From assembly GCA_963821715.1 (NCBI GenBank), contig CAWGET010000006.1, forward strand, positions 930,001 to 994,000: a stretch of 64,000 nucleotides of DNA, in the 5' to 3' direction. How positions within the stretch are numbered: the first letter of the stretch is position 1; every line of letters starts with the position of its first letter. The notes beneath the pieces are model-generated. The model was not told the DNA's origin. It ran no database searches and saw only the letters and a program-made list of their open reading frames with translations. A program made the translations under genes and the position numbers. Source of the DNA: CAWGET01 sp963821715 (GTDB lineage: Bacteria > Bacteroidota > Ignavibacteria > Ignavibacteriales > Melioribacteraceae). This document shows positions 52,816-61,691 of this stretch, in pieces.

Positions 52816-54162
52816 ATGAGTAAAATCCCCGGATTTAAAGCATACGATATACGAGGAAGAGTACCCGAGGAATTGAATGAAGACATTTCTTATAAGGTGG
52901 GTCGCGCATTTGTAAAATTAACCGGCGCCAAAAAAGTTGTAATAGGGCGCGATGTTAGAGAATCTTCGCCGGTTATTTCCAAAGCTCTTGCCAACGGATT
53001 GACCGACGCGGGCGCAGACGTTCTCGATCTCGGTTTATGCGGAACCGAAATGATTTACTTTGCAACCCCTTATTCGGATTCGGACGGCGGCGTGATGATT
53101 ACAGCAAGTCATAATCCGCCCGAGTACAATGGATTAAAATTTGTTAAAAAAGGTTCTGTGCCGATGGGCTACGAATCCGGTTTAAGCGACGTGGAAAAAT
53201 TAATATCAGAAAACGATCTTGGAGAAAAAGCGGATAAAAAAGGTAAAGTTAAGGATTACGATATAATGAACGAGTTCATCGAAAACCTTAATAAATTTTA
53301 TGACGCCGAAAAGATAAAAGAGTATAAAGTTGTAGTGAACGCCGGGAACGGATGTGTTGGTCCGGCATTAAACAAACTTGAGCCTAAGCTGCCGGTCAAG
53401 ATGATTAAAGTTCATTTCGATCCCGATTCAACTTTCCCAAACGGAGTTCCGAATCCGCTCCTCAAAGAGAACCGTCAATCGACAACCGACGCGATAAATG
53501 AACACAATGCCGATCTTGGAGTCGCGTGGGATGGAGATTATGATAGATGTTTTTTCTTCGACGAGAAAGGAAATTTTATTGAAGGCTACTACATTGTTGG
53601 CTTGTTGGCAAAATCGATATTGAAGAAACAACCCGGAGAAAAAATAGTTCACGATCCCAGACTTGTTTGGAATACAAAAGAGATTGTTGCAAACAATGGC
53701 GGCGAGGCAGTTGAATCGAAAAGCGGACATGCTTTCATCAAACAGAAAATGCGCAAGGTAAACGCGGTTTACGGCGGTGAAATGTCGGCGCATCATTATT
53801 TCCGGGACAATTTTTATTCCGACAGCGGATTGATACCGTTTTTATTATCGCTGCAGCTTATGTCGGAAGAAAATAAAAAATTTTCTGAATTGATTGAAGA
53901 GATGATTGAAGAATATCCATGCTCCGGCGAGATAAACACGACGCTGGACGATCCAGCGAAAAAAGTTGAAGAGATAAAAGAAAAATATTCCGATGGGAAA
54001 GTTGATGAACTCGACGGTGTAAGCGTTGAATATGATAATTGGCGATTCAATGTGAGGATGAGCAATACCGAACCGCTTTTACGTTTGAATGTTGAAACGC
54101 GCGGCGATAAAAAATTGCTGGAAGAAAAAACAGAAGAATTATTAAATTTAATAAGAAACTAA
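52816..54162 (+). CDS. Phosphomannomutase/phosphoglucomutase
   Basis: A 448-residue alpha-D-phosphohexomutase that interconverts sugar-1- and sugar-6-phosphates (mannose or glucose), feeding GDP-mannose and glucan synthesis. The phosphoserine loop is ITASHNPPEYNG with Ser98. The metal-binding loop WDGDYDRCFFFD is near 237-248. The sugar-specificity loop GEMSAHHYFRD and the phosphate-binding RMSNTEPLLRLNVETR are present. Length and order fit ManB/AlgC enzymes. AGGAGA lies well before the ATG. TTG and TATATTG, 19 bases apart at 52743-52771, form a possible promoter. A hypothetical 72-codon gene follows at 55 bp. Confidence 0.93.
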   Translation: MSKIPGFKAYDIRGRVPEELNEDISYKVGRAFVKLTGAKKVVIGRDVRESSPVISKALANGLTDAGADVLDLGLCGTEMIYFATPYSDSDGGVMITASHNPPEYNGLKFVKKGSVPMGYESGLSDVEKLISENDLGEKADKKGKVKDYDIMNEFIENLNKFYDAEKIKEYKVVVNAGNGCVGPALNKLEPKLPVKMIKVHFDPDSTFPNGVPNPLLKENRQSTTDAINEHNADLGVAWDGDYDRCFFFDEKGNFIEGYYIVGLLAKSILKKQPGEKIVHDPRLVWNTKEIVANNGGEAVESKSGHAFIKQKMRKVNAVYGGEMSAHHYFRDNFYSDSGLIPFLLSLQLMSEENKKFSELIEEMIEEYPCSGEINTTLDDPAKKVEEIKEKYSDGKVDELDGVSVEYDNWRFNVRMSNTEPLLRLNVETRGDKKLLEEKTEELLNLIRN

Positions 54163-54217
54163 TTTCAATTTGATTCGTCTAATTTGAATAAAGCATATTT
54201 TAACAGGAGAAATATAA

Positions 54218-54436
54218 ATGGCTGACGAAAAAGAAAAAACTATTGACGTAAACAGACTGCTGAAAAATAAACTAAAAACCATCAGCGTCGGCTCTTTGGA
54301 AGAAGGAATCGCAAAAGTTGTTAGCGATCTTGTTGGGGAAGATTACAAGTGCACAATCGGTGAAGTTAAATATACAATGTTCAGCGGTGCCGATTTTCAT
54401 ATTAAACTAGAAATGAGTTACGATCCCGAACAATAA
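54218..54436 (+). CDS. Small conserved-looking acidic protein, function unknown
   Basis: A 72-residue protein behind a strong AGGAGA site. It starts MADEKEKTIDVNRLLKNKLK and continues with TISVGSLEEGIAKVVSDLVG, CTIGEVKYTMFSG and FHIKLEMSYDPEQ, an alpha-beta pattern with no known motif. No membrane segment or metal site is seen. It shares an operon direction with the phosphomannomutase gene 55 bases upstream, and a terminator follows at 54458, so the two are probably co-transcribed. The family is not recognised. Confidence 0.6.
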   Translation: MADEKEKTIDVNRLLKNKLKTISVGSLEEGIAKVVSDLVGEDYKCTIGEVKYTMFSGADFHIKLEMSYDPEQ

Positions 54437-54457
54437 ACAAATTCACACTTTATTTTG

Positions 54458-54497
54458 AAAGGCAAAAATCATATAATGATTTTTGCCTTTTTTATTT
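54458..54497 (+). terminator. Rho-independent terminator
   Basis: AAAGGCAAAAATCA-TATAA-TGATTTTTGCCTTT is followed by TTTTATTT, 21 bases after the small gene's stop. It has a 14-pair stem. Confidence 0.92.
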
Positions 54498-54600
54498 ACG
54501 CAAAGCTAAATATATGTATTTATACAAATTTTAGAAATTAATTAAATGCTTGTTTGATGTAATCACAATAAACAAATTTCATTTAACAGATAAAAATTTT

Positions 54601-55518
54601 ATGATTCTCAACATAATTATTGTAATTGCAACTATTGCAGGACTATGGTACGGCGCTACCTGGATTGTAAGTTCGGCTTCCAACTTCGCTAAGAAAATGG
54701 GAATGTCCGATCTTGTAATTGGACTTACTATTGTGGCAATTGCAACTTCAGCGCCGGAGTTTGCCGTTACTGTCTCGGCAAATCTTGGAGGCAAATCTTC
54801 CATTTCGGTAGCAAATGTTATCGGCTCCGATATTTTTAATCTGGGATTTATTTTAGGGATCGTGGCACTATTCGGCGGAATTAAGATTTCAAAACAACTT
54901 TTTTATAGGGATGGACTTTTTCTTCTTTTTACAGGAATTTTACTTTTTATTTTTTTCCTGGATTTTCGCTTGTCTTTATTCGAGGGGATTGTTTTTACTC
55001 TTTTGCTCATCGGATATTTGCTTCTTCTTGCGAAACAAAAAAGAACTTTGGATGAAGATATTCCATCAGGAGTATTTAGCTGGTTAGATATTCCAAAATT
55101 TTTAACAGGAGTCGGAGTAATAATACTCAGTGCGCATTTTCTCGTAGAAGCTGCGTCGGAAATCGCATCAACACTCGGAGTTTCTGATTGGCTTATCGGC
55201 ATTACTATTGTTGCGGCGGGAACATCGGCTCCCGAACTCGCTACCTCGATAGCCGCACTGGTTAAGGGAAATCACGGAATGTCTATAGGTAATTTAATAG
55301 GCAGCGATGTTTTTAATTTGCTCGGCGTTCTTGGAGTAGCAGCAATTCTAAAACCCCTAACAATCAATCAGTCGGAATTATATAACATTTTAATTTTGGT
55401 TGTCGCTCTTATAATTCTTCTGATAATGATGCGGACACGATGGAAACTCGGAAAAACAGAAGGAATTATTTTGCTTGTGATCGCAATTATACGCTGGTCG
55501 GTTGATTTAGTAATTTAA
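54601..55518 (+). CDS. Calcium/sodium:cation antiporter (CaCA family)
   Basis: A 305-residue membrane antiporter counted from the ATG at 54601, where the first membrane helix begins. An upstream in-frame start at 54550 would add 17 residues without ribosome-binding support. Both family alpha-repeats are clear: VIGLTIVAIATSAPEFAVTV with GSDIFNLGFILG, and LIGITIVAAGTSAPELATSI with GSDVFNLLGVLG. About ten hydrophobic segments are distributed in two halves. The family exchanges Ca2+ or K+ for Na+ or H+. This protein is of the short YrbG type. The exact ions cannot be told from sequence. Confidence 0.92.
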   Translation: MILNIIIVIATIAGLWYGATWIVSSASNFAKKMGMSDLVIGLTIVAIATSAPEFAVTVSANLGGKSSISVANVIGSDIFNLGFILGIVALFGGIKISKQLFYRDGLFLLFTGILLFIFFLDFRLSLFEGIVFTLLLIGYLLLLAKQKRTLDEDIPSGVFSWLDIPKFLTGVGVIILSAHFLVEAASEIASTLGVSDWLIGITIVAAGTSAPELATSIAALVKGNHGMSIGNLIGSDVFNLLGVLGVAAILKPLTINQSELYNILILVVALIILLIMMRTRWKLGKTEGIILLVIAIIRWSVDLVI

Positions 55519-55618
55519 TAGTTCGAAAAAAGCTTTTGATTTTTAAGTCTTAAAATGATGGCAAAAAGTAAAAACAATATCGAAAAGCGCCTTTACACAA
55601 ACCGGAATCTGAACAGAT

Positions 55619-55990
55619 TTAATTCACAAGATATTTCATTTCTTTGTCGCCGTTTTCAATTATGTTCTTTACTAACTCAACAAGATTTGCGGCACGTTCA
55701 AATGTATAATTATTAAATTCTTCTTTATGAAAAATGGAAGCAAGCGACCGGATCGAAGTAGTAACTATCTCTATTAAATTGGTTTTTCTTGTCAGCAAAT
55801 CCGCCGGGAGCATTATAACCAGATCGAATGCAGCAGTCTCAGCTATTTTTATCAACTCACAATAATCGAGTTCCATTAAAGCCTTATCGGGCGAAATAAT
55901 ATTTGCTTTAACACGCATCCCAATTTCGTAACGCATTCTGTCGGTTAACAAAAGTACGGCTGCATCGGTTGATATTTTAAGCTCTATCAT
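55619..55990 (-). CDS. Hypothetical protein, function unknown
   Basis: A 123-residue protein starting at 55990. It is mostly alpha-helical with a beta start (MIELKISTDAAVLLLTDRMR). Hydrophobic stretches such as AAFDLVIMLPADLLTRKTNL and a helical end (FERAANLVELVKNIIENGDK) are seen, but no known motif or membrane helix. It lies between the antiporter gene, converging from the other side, and the chemotaxis receptor gene (215 bp upstream, same strand). The family is not recognised. Confidence 0.55.
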   Translation of the reverse strand: MIELKISTDAAVLLLTDRMRYEIGMRVKANIISPDKALMELDYCELIKIAETAAFDLVIMLPADLLTRKTNLIEIVTTSIRSLASIFHKEEFNNYTFERAANLVELVKNIIENGDKEMKYLVN

Positions 55991-56204
55991 ATGTTCCTTA
56001 TCGGTTATTTTTATTTCTATTATCGATAAATATTGATCAATATTAAGTTTTGTGTGATTAAAAATTTAAGTTATGAACTCTTACGACTATAATTGAATAT
56101 CCAATAATTAAAAGCGGTATTTTATAATCCAGATTTTTATCGCGGTAAAATGGAAAGTAAAAACCATTGTAATAAATATTATTTCTTTATTCATGATCTG
56201 TCTT

Positions 56205-58055
56205 TTAATTTTGAAAATTTGATATTTTATCGTTCGGCTCAGACACTCTTTCATCCTCGCCAAGTTTAAATTGAAATATCAGATCATTTAACTTTGCCAT
56301 TAGTCTATTCAAGTTCTCCGTCGCCTGCGCCACTTGCTGCGTTCCGGCAGCCGATTGTTGAGTAACAGAAGATATCCCTTCAATATTTCTACCGATTTGC
56401 TCGGCTGCATTGGCCTGTTCTTCGCTTGATCCTGCAACCATTGTGATTACTTCGACAACCTTATTAGTGGACTGAGCAATTTTTTCAAGGGATTCGCCTG
56501 ATTTTTCCGCTAAGATTTTGCCTTTTTCTACTTCTTCACTCCCTTTATTGATAGACTCTACTGCGCCATTTGTGTCTTCCTGAATATTGTTTATCATTCC
56601 GGCTATTTCTTTTGTTGCTTTACTGGTTCTTTCAGCTAATTTTCTTACTTCATCGGCAACAACGGCAAAGCCTCTTCCCTGTTCTCCCGCTCTTGCGGCT
56701 TCGATTGCAGCGTTTAATGCAAGCAGGTTGGTTTGATCGGCTATATCGTCAATTACGCCTATAATCCGCCCTATTTCATCACTCGAATCGCCAAGTTTCT
56801 GAACAATGGTTACGGAATTATTTACAACCTCGGCTATTCGCGTGATTCCGCCAATTGTTTCCTGCACTATGATTTTACCTTCTTCTGCAATTATACTTGA
56901 GCGCTTTGAATCTTCTGCGGCTAAATTAGAATTTTTACTGTTTTCCATTATTGTTTTCGTCATCTGTTCAATAGCGCTTGCAATTTCAAATGTTTGTGAT
57001 GATTGCTCCTGGGCGCCTGCTGCCATCTCCTCTGTGCTTGAAGATATTTGAGCGCTTGCGCTAGAAGTAGCTTGAACAACTTCGCTAACTCGAATTATCA
57101 TATCTCTTATGTTTCTTACCGACTTATTAAATCCGGCGGTTATTCTATTGATTGATTCTTCATCGCTCTTTATATCCATCTGAATATTTAAATTTCCTTC
57201 CGAGAATTTATCCATCTCGCTTATTATCTTTTCTACATCTTTGGAAAGAGCAATCCTTCTTTCATCGGCTTCTTCTGCAATTTTAGAAATTTTAACTTTT
57301 TCTTCCGATAGTTCCGCGCTATTCTTCTTCAGGTTAACCACCATTAACTGTAAAGAATCTGAAAGAATTTTGGTCTCATCTTCGCTTTCAACTTCAAGTT
57401 CTACATCCAACTCTCCGAGAGCTATTTTTTCGGCAGATTTTGTGAGCGATACAATATTGGAGACAATCTTCTTTTTTATGAAGAAATAAATTAGTCCTAT
57501 AACAGAGGATATAATAATCAGCGAAAGAAATATTAATAACAATCTGTTTTTCGCTATAGACGCATACACATTTTCCATAGAATATCTTAAACTTATAACA
57601 GCAAGAACGTCGTCAACCGCTCCTTCGTGGCAATTTATGCACGTTTCGTCCGAAAAAATAAGATCAATTTCTCTTAAGACATTTTCACCGTTAAACGTCT
57701 CTTCAGAAACAAATGCTTTTTTAGAAGTTAATACTTCCTTTTCATCAGCGTCTAAATTTTTTTCACTTCCTTCTTCAATCAGATCAGTTGGAATAACTCT
57801 TAATTCTTTTAGATTTTCAATTTTTTCCATTCTTTGGATAAATGGCGCTACATCACTTACACCTTCTCCCATAGAAAAAACAACTGATTCATTGATCGTG
57901 CCGGAAAGTTCGGCAATACTCTCCTTGGATTTTGAAAGCATCATTTGTTTTTCATTGATCATTATTCCAATTAAACCCGTAGATAAGGCTACGATTAAAA
58001 TAACCGCTACTATGAATGCAATTTTTGCAGATAATGAAGAATTGATTCGTTTCAT
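56205..58055 (-). CDS. Methyl-accepting chemotaxis protein with a CxxCH heme-binding sensor
   Basis: A 616-residue receptor. A transmembrane helix at about 11-33 and another near 171-193 enclose a 135-residue periplasmic domain. It contains CINCH at 139-143, a canonical c-type heme attachment motif. A first HAMP follows (IVSNIVSLTKSAEKIALGEL), then a second HAMP-like unit (KIISEMDKFSEGNLNIQMDI). The signalling domain has the fully conserved tip GRGFAVVADEVRKLAERT around residue 460. The cytoplasmic end has no CheR-docking pentapeptide. Receptors of this kind sense redox state or gases in other bacteria. No other chemotaxis gene is near. Confidence 0.94.
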   Translation of the reverse strand: MKRINSSLSAKIAFIVAVILIVALSTGLIGIMINEKQMMLSKSKESIAELSGTINESVVFSMGEGVSDVAPFIQRMEKIENLKELRVIPTDLIEEGSEKNLDADEKEVLTSKKAFVSEETFNGENVLREIDLIFSDETCINCHEGAVDDVLAVISLRYSMENVYASIAKNRLLLIFLSLIIISSVIGLIYFFIKKKIVSNIVSLTKSAEKIALGELDVELEVESEDETKILSDSLQLMVVNLKKNSAELSEEKVKISKIAEEADERRIALSKDVEKIISEMDKFSEGNLNIQMDIKSDEESINRITAGFNKSVRNIRDMIIRVSEVVQATSSASAQISSSTEEMAAGAQEQSSQTFEIASAIEQMTKTIMENSKNSNLAAEDSKRSSIIAEEGKIIVQETIGGITRIAEVVNNSVTIVQKLGDSSDEIGRIIGVIDDIADQTNLLALNAAIEAARAGEQGRGFAVVADEVRKLAERTSKATKEIAGMINNIQEDTNGAVESINKGSEEVEKGKILAEKSGESLEKIAQSTNKVVEVITMVAGSSEEQANAAEQIGRNIEGISSVTQQSAAGTQQVAQATENLNRLMAKLNDLIFQFKLGEDERVSEPNDKISNFQN

Positions 58056-58206
58056 TATTTTTTATTTTCCTTTATAAAAATTATTAACTTACTGAAGTGT
58101 GAAAGAAATTTTTTGGATCTTTAGTATATATTCGAAATTAAGTTATATCAGTTTAGAAATAATAGAAATTTTGATCATTTTCGATCAGCTTTATAAATAT
58201 TTAAAT

Positions 58207-58237
58207 TTGACAAAAGATGAAAATTCTACTAAATTTG
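58207..58237 (+). promoter_or_regulatory. Bacteroidota-type promoter of rpsT
   Basis: TTG at 58207-58209 and TAAATTTG at 58230-58237, which is a perfect TAnnTTTG, are 20 bases apart. Transcription would start near 58243, about 20 bases before the rpsT start codon. This is the clearest promoter in the window. Confidence 0.72.
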
Positions 58238-58264
58238 TAGACTAAAAACTAATGGGATAAAAAG

Positions 58265-58522
58265 ATGGCGCATCATAAATCTGCGAAAAAGAGAATACGC
58301 ACGAGTGAAAAAAGACGCGAGATGAATAAAAATGCAAGTTCGCGGATGAAGACTTTGGTTCGTAAAGTGTTTTCAACTCAAAATAAAGAAGAAGCTGAAA
58401 ATAATTTAAAAGAAGCCGTTTCCATTCTGGATAAAAATGTATTGAAAGGGCGGATTCATAAAAATAACGCTTCGCGTAAAAAGTCCTCGTTAACAAAATA
58501 TGTTAATAACCTTTCAAGTTAA
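58265..58522 (+). CDS. rpsT: 30S ribosomal protein S20
   Basis: An 85-residue, highly basic protein that binds 16S rRNA at the base of the small subunit body. MAHHKSAKKRIRTSEKRREM at the start and the internal helix pattern KNVLKGRIHKNNASRKKS are the family signature. Normal length. A GGGAT sequence precedes the ATG. It has its own promoter (58207) and its own terminator (58549), so it is a single-gene unit, as in many bacteria. Confidence 0.97.
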   Translation: MAHHKSAKKRIRTSEKRREMNKNASSRMKTLVRKVFSTQNKEEAENNLKEAVSILDKNVLKGRIHKNNASRKKSSLTKYVNNLSS

Positions 58523-58548
58523 GCGTTTCTAATTAAATTTTCTGTATT

Positions 58549-58583
58549 AAAAAGCAATGGCGTTTGGCCATTGCTTTTTTTTT
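58549..58583 (+). terminator. Rho-independent terminator of rpsT
   Basis: AAAAGCAATGGC-GTTTG-GCCATTGCTTTT followed by TTTTT, 26 bases after the rpsT stop. The stem is perfect. Confidence 0.93.
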
Positions 58584-58844
58584 GCAAATCTTAAAGTCAA
58601 AATCTAACAAATAGCTAGCGATTGTAGAGAAACGCCTGCCTGGCGGCAGACAGGGCACGCTTCCACACAAGCAGAATCCTGAATCAGTGTAAAAAGTAAT
58701 TTTATAAGAAAGATTTATTCTTCAGTGACTAAAATAATGTCAGTAGAGACGTTCCGCAGAATATCTCTACCATAAATAAAAATTTTAACAGGGAACTTTT
58801 TTAATGAAGGTAAAACTTACAACTCCCTAACCATCCATTAATAT
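58584..58844. other. Intergenic region with GC-rich palindrome remnants
   Basis: It includes GTAGAGAAACGCCTGCCTGGC-like sequence with CCTG/CAGG repeats at about 58624-58660, and GTAGAGAC-GTTCCGCAGAATA-TCTCTAC at 58743-58770, whose outer seven bases pair perfectly. These resemble the GTAGAGACG palindrome at 39222. No gene is seen. Confidence 0.5.
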
Positions 58845-60353
58845 TTAAATTTCCTCAATCGCGTCAATTCCTTCTGGCAGTGGAAGGAAAAAGCGTACTG
58901 GCTGAATCGTTCCGTCCTTTTTAATTAATTTTTCTACCTTCTTTTTTATCAGCACGCTATGTTCAATATGGATATCATCCTCTATCACCGAACCGAAAAT
59001 ATAACTCGTCCCTTTTATCAAAACATTCTTCCCAATCCTCAGCGGGAAATTGTCGCTTCCCGTCATATTTACGCTCGATTCTATCCTGGAATTTTCGCCG
59101 ATCCGGATATTCCCTTTAATAATATCACCCCATAAAATTTCCACATTGTCTCCAATCTCAAACCTCTGGTTTTTAAAACAGGAGAGATGCACATTTTGCC
59201 AAACAGTTGCGTTTTTCCCAAAGATTACATTTCCTTCAACATAAACATTTTTCTTTAAATGCAGATTGTAATTCAGCTTTACTCCTTTGCCAATGTAAAC
59301 GCCTTTCTCAATTTTGATATCGAGTGGAGTTCCTTCTTCGTCCTTTTTTATTATCTGTTCAATAACGTCTTCGTCAATAAAAAAATCATCCTTATCTGCA
59401 ATCTCAATCATATCTTTTAACCGAGCATAGGTTTTTTCTCGCGCAACTTGTTCCATATCTTTTAAAACGGATTTATTGTTGAATCCCATAATCACATTCT
59501 GATCTTTCGGAGAAACCGCGTCTACTATCAATCCGTTTTGATTAAATATTGAGATCAAATCCGTTACATAAATTTCCTTCTGAACATTGTTACTTTTCAC
59601 TTCGTTAATAAATTTGTTTAGATATTTAAAATCGAAAGCGTAAACTCCAGAGTTAAATTCGTTATTTTTTATCAGTTCATCTTTTGTGTAACTGTATTCT
59701 CTTCCGTTAAATGTAACGCGGTAAGGTTTATCTTCTGGCAGACTAAGAATATCTTTATGCTCCATAATTTCAACAACTTTTCTCTCGTCTTCGCCGGCGG
59801 CATTTCCGTTTATGTCGGTTTCTTTAACACGGATTATTCTTCCATAATTATTATTTTTTGGATCTCCTTCATATAATCCCGTAAGTACCATCATATCGCA
59901 CGGCGAAGATTTAAATTCCCTCTTAAACATCGCAATCGTTTCCGCATCAATCAATCCCATATCTCCGGCGAGCACGTAAACGTCACCGTCGTAAATTTTT
60001 TCATCTACTGGTTTCAATCCCATTTTTACAGCGTGTCCGGTCCCGTTCTGTTCTTCCTGGTAAGAGAATATCGCGTCGTCACGTTTTCCAATCACTTCCA
60101 TAACGTCTTTGGCTTTTATTCCAACCACAAGTATGATATTGGAATTTTCCAATCCATTTTTGCAAGCTGAGTAAACTCTTTCGACAGTAGGAACGCCCCA
60201 AATTTTATGCAGCATTTTGGATGTCTGAGATTTAATCCTTTTGCCGTGCCCCGCCGCTAGTATAATAGCGGTATCTTTTTTTGCATTATCGAAGTCTGAT
60301 GAATATTCGAATATTATATTTTCTATCTCATTCTTTTCTTCTAACTCTATCAT
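58845..60353 (-). CDS. GlmU-like nucleotidyltransferase with left-handed beta-helix tail
   Basis: A 502-residue protein. The N-terminal half is a sugar-nucleotidyltransferase of GlmU-like fold: AIILAAGHGKRIKSQTSKML (signature motif) at about 30-49, EEQNGTGHAVKMGL, and VYVLAGDMGLI (metal-binding Asp). The C-terminal 150 residues contain hexapeptide repeats of a left-handed beta helix (IEKGVYIGKGVKLNYNLHLK, IRIGENSRIESSVNMTGSD). They lack the acetyltransferase active-site features of true GlmU, and the end (PVRFFLPLPEGIDAIEEI) is unlike it. It probably makes a nucleotide sugar (UDP-GlcNAc or similar) but not the GlcN-1-P acetylation. Calling it GlmU would be premature. Confidence 0.8.
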   Translation of the reverse strand: MIELEEKNEIENIIFEYSSDFDNAKKDTAIILAAGHGKRIKSQTSKMLHKIWGVPTVERVYSACKNGLENSNIILVVGIKAKDVMEVIGKRDDAIFSYQEEQNGTGHAVKMGLKPVDEKIYDGDVYVLAGDMGLIDAETIAMFKREFKSSPCDMMVLTGLYEGDPKNNNYGRIIRVKETDINGNAAGEDERKVVEIMEHKDILSLPEDKPYRVTFNGREYSYTKDELIKNNEFNSGVYAFDFKYLNKFINEVKSNNVQKEIYVTDLISIFNQNGLIVDAVSPKDQNVIMGFNNKSVLKDMEQVAREKTYARLKDMIEIADKDDFFIDEDVIEQIIKKDEEGTPLDIKIEKGVYIGKGVKLNYNLHLKKNVYVEGNVIFGKNATVWQNVHLSCFKNQRFEIGDNVEILWGDIIKGNIRIGENSRIESSVNMTGSDNFPLRIGKNVLIKGTSYIFGSVIEDDIHIEHSVLIKKKVEKLIKKDGTIQPVRFFLPLPEGIDAIEEI

Positions 60354-60533
60354 TTTTCACCTAATTTAATTTTTGTGATATTAAGAAACGGAATTTAGCT
60401 TCCGAAGAAATTTAATTATTTTTAATTTATCGTATAACTTTATAAGTAGCATAAAAATAACGAAAATTGAAAACATTATTTAAAATTCGTAAAAATTCTG
60501 TTAGTTTTATTTTTTTTGGATTTGGGAGTGATA

Positions 60534-60995
60534 ATGAAAAAGCTGATAATTTCGATAGTTATATTTCTGAGTATAACGATAACTAATTTTGCTCAGCCGG
60601 CAGAAACAGGTGTTGGTTTAATGATCGGCTCACCATCGGGCATAAGCGTTAAACACTGGCTAAATAAAAAGAATGCACTCGGCGCCGGTCTTGGGTTTTC
60701 ATTTATAAACGACTCACGTTTATATCTAAACATAGATTACTTATATCATCTTTACGATCAGTTTGAATCGGAAGAGGAAATTCCCTTTTATTACGGATTC
60801 GGAATAAGACTTCTGACCAAAGAAAAGAAAGAAGGCATTTTTGGAATTAGAGGAGTTGCCGGACTAAACTGGTTCCCCAAAAACAAACCGTTCGATCTTT
60901 TCTTCGAAATCGCTCCGGTCTTCGAACTTATACCGGAAACGGCGATGAACTTGGACGCTTCTATTGGATTTAGGTATTACTTCCGCAAAGAGTAA
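60534..60995 (+). CDS. Small outer-membrane beta-barrel-like protein
   Basis: A 153-residue protein counted from the ATG at 60534 behind GGGAGTGAT. A Met-Asp-Leu start six codons earlier has weaker support. The signal peptide is KKLIISIVIFLSITITNFAQ. The mature part is strand-rich with Gly and aromatics: GVGLMIGSPSGISVKHW, ALGAGLGFSF, LYLNIDYLYHLY, FYYGFGIRLL and SIGFRYYF at the end. It is a close relative of the frameshifted gene at 61071, and both resemble the protein at 41597. The outer-membrane localisation is inferred from the strand pattern and the terminal aromatic. Function is unknown. Confidence 0.72.
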   Translation: MKKLIISIVIFLSITITNFAQPAETGVGLMIGSPSGISVKHWLNKKNALGAGLGFSFINDSRLYLNIDYLYHLYDQFESEEEIPFYYGFGIRLLTKEKKEGIFGIRGVAGLNWFPKNKPFDLFFEIAPVFELIPETAMNLDASIGFRYYFRKE

Positions 60996-61070
60996 AAGAT
61001 AGATTTTTTTAATCTTTTCAATCTTTTAATTCTTCTATTAAACTCCCATTTGAATTCATTTTGCAATGCA

Positions 61071-61560
61071 TTACGGATAAAACCTAAATCCGATTCCAAA
61101 ATCGAAAGCCGAACCGACTTCCGGTGCAATGCCTACAAGCGGCCCCATTTCGATAAATAATTCAAACGGAATAGTGTTAGGAACAACCGCTAAACCAATT
61201 ATTCCCCGAACCGCGATGCCTGCTTCGCTTTCTTTAAGATCATAAAATTTGTCTGATTTATCTTTTTCATCCTTCGATCCGATTCCCAAAATAAATCCCG
61301 GACCTGCATATAATTTTAATTGCTCAACATGGAAAGGCTCAAAATGCCACAAGATAATCTCCACCGATCCTCGGCTTTCCGAAATAGGAACTGCCGACGC
61401 TGAAATTCAATGCATTTGATCCGGAAGTCCAGTATTTCAAGGTTCCTCCTAACGGATCGCCGAGCATAATTCCGAATCCAAGATCTTTACCCGCCGGACC
61501 GTTTGCAGATAGATTTACAAAGCCCACAAATAGAAAAATAATTGCTAAAAATTTCTTCAT
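61071..61560 (-). pseudogene. Small beta-barrel-like protein, frameshifted
   Basis: The frame from 61560 gives a signal peptide (KKFLAIIFLFVGFVNLSAN), GFGIMLGDPLGGTLKYW and SYFGKPRIGG before a stop at 61339. The next frame gives WHFEPFHVEQLKLYAGPGF and then GIAVRGIIGLAVVPNTIPFE and DFGIGFRFYP. Removing one G near 61348 joins them as about 162 residues, close in length and pattern to the paralogue at 60534 (IGSPSGISVKHW versus LGDPLGGTLKYW). It is read in the opposite direction to that paralogue. The break may be a sequencing error. Confidence 0.82.
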
Positions 61561-61691
61561 TTTATTTTGCCCTCAAAAAAAATCTTTTACAATTTAAATA
61601 ATTTTTCTTATTATCAAATAACACATTGTAATAAAGCCAGGGCAATCTTTACTTACAATTAAAAATACACATCAACTTAGAGGAGGGTATT

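Noticed and set aside
56108..56194. A 28-codon minus-strand ORF after the chemotaxis receptor gene
   Set aside because: It is hydrophobic and has no ribosome-binding site; too little to support a gene.
57637..58077. A 146-codon plus-strand frame antisense to the chemotaxis receptor
   Set aside because: It is Ser/Ile-rich, as expected for the reverse of helical coding sequence, with no ribosome-binding site; the receptor on the other strand is certain.
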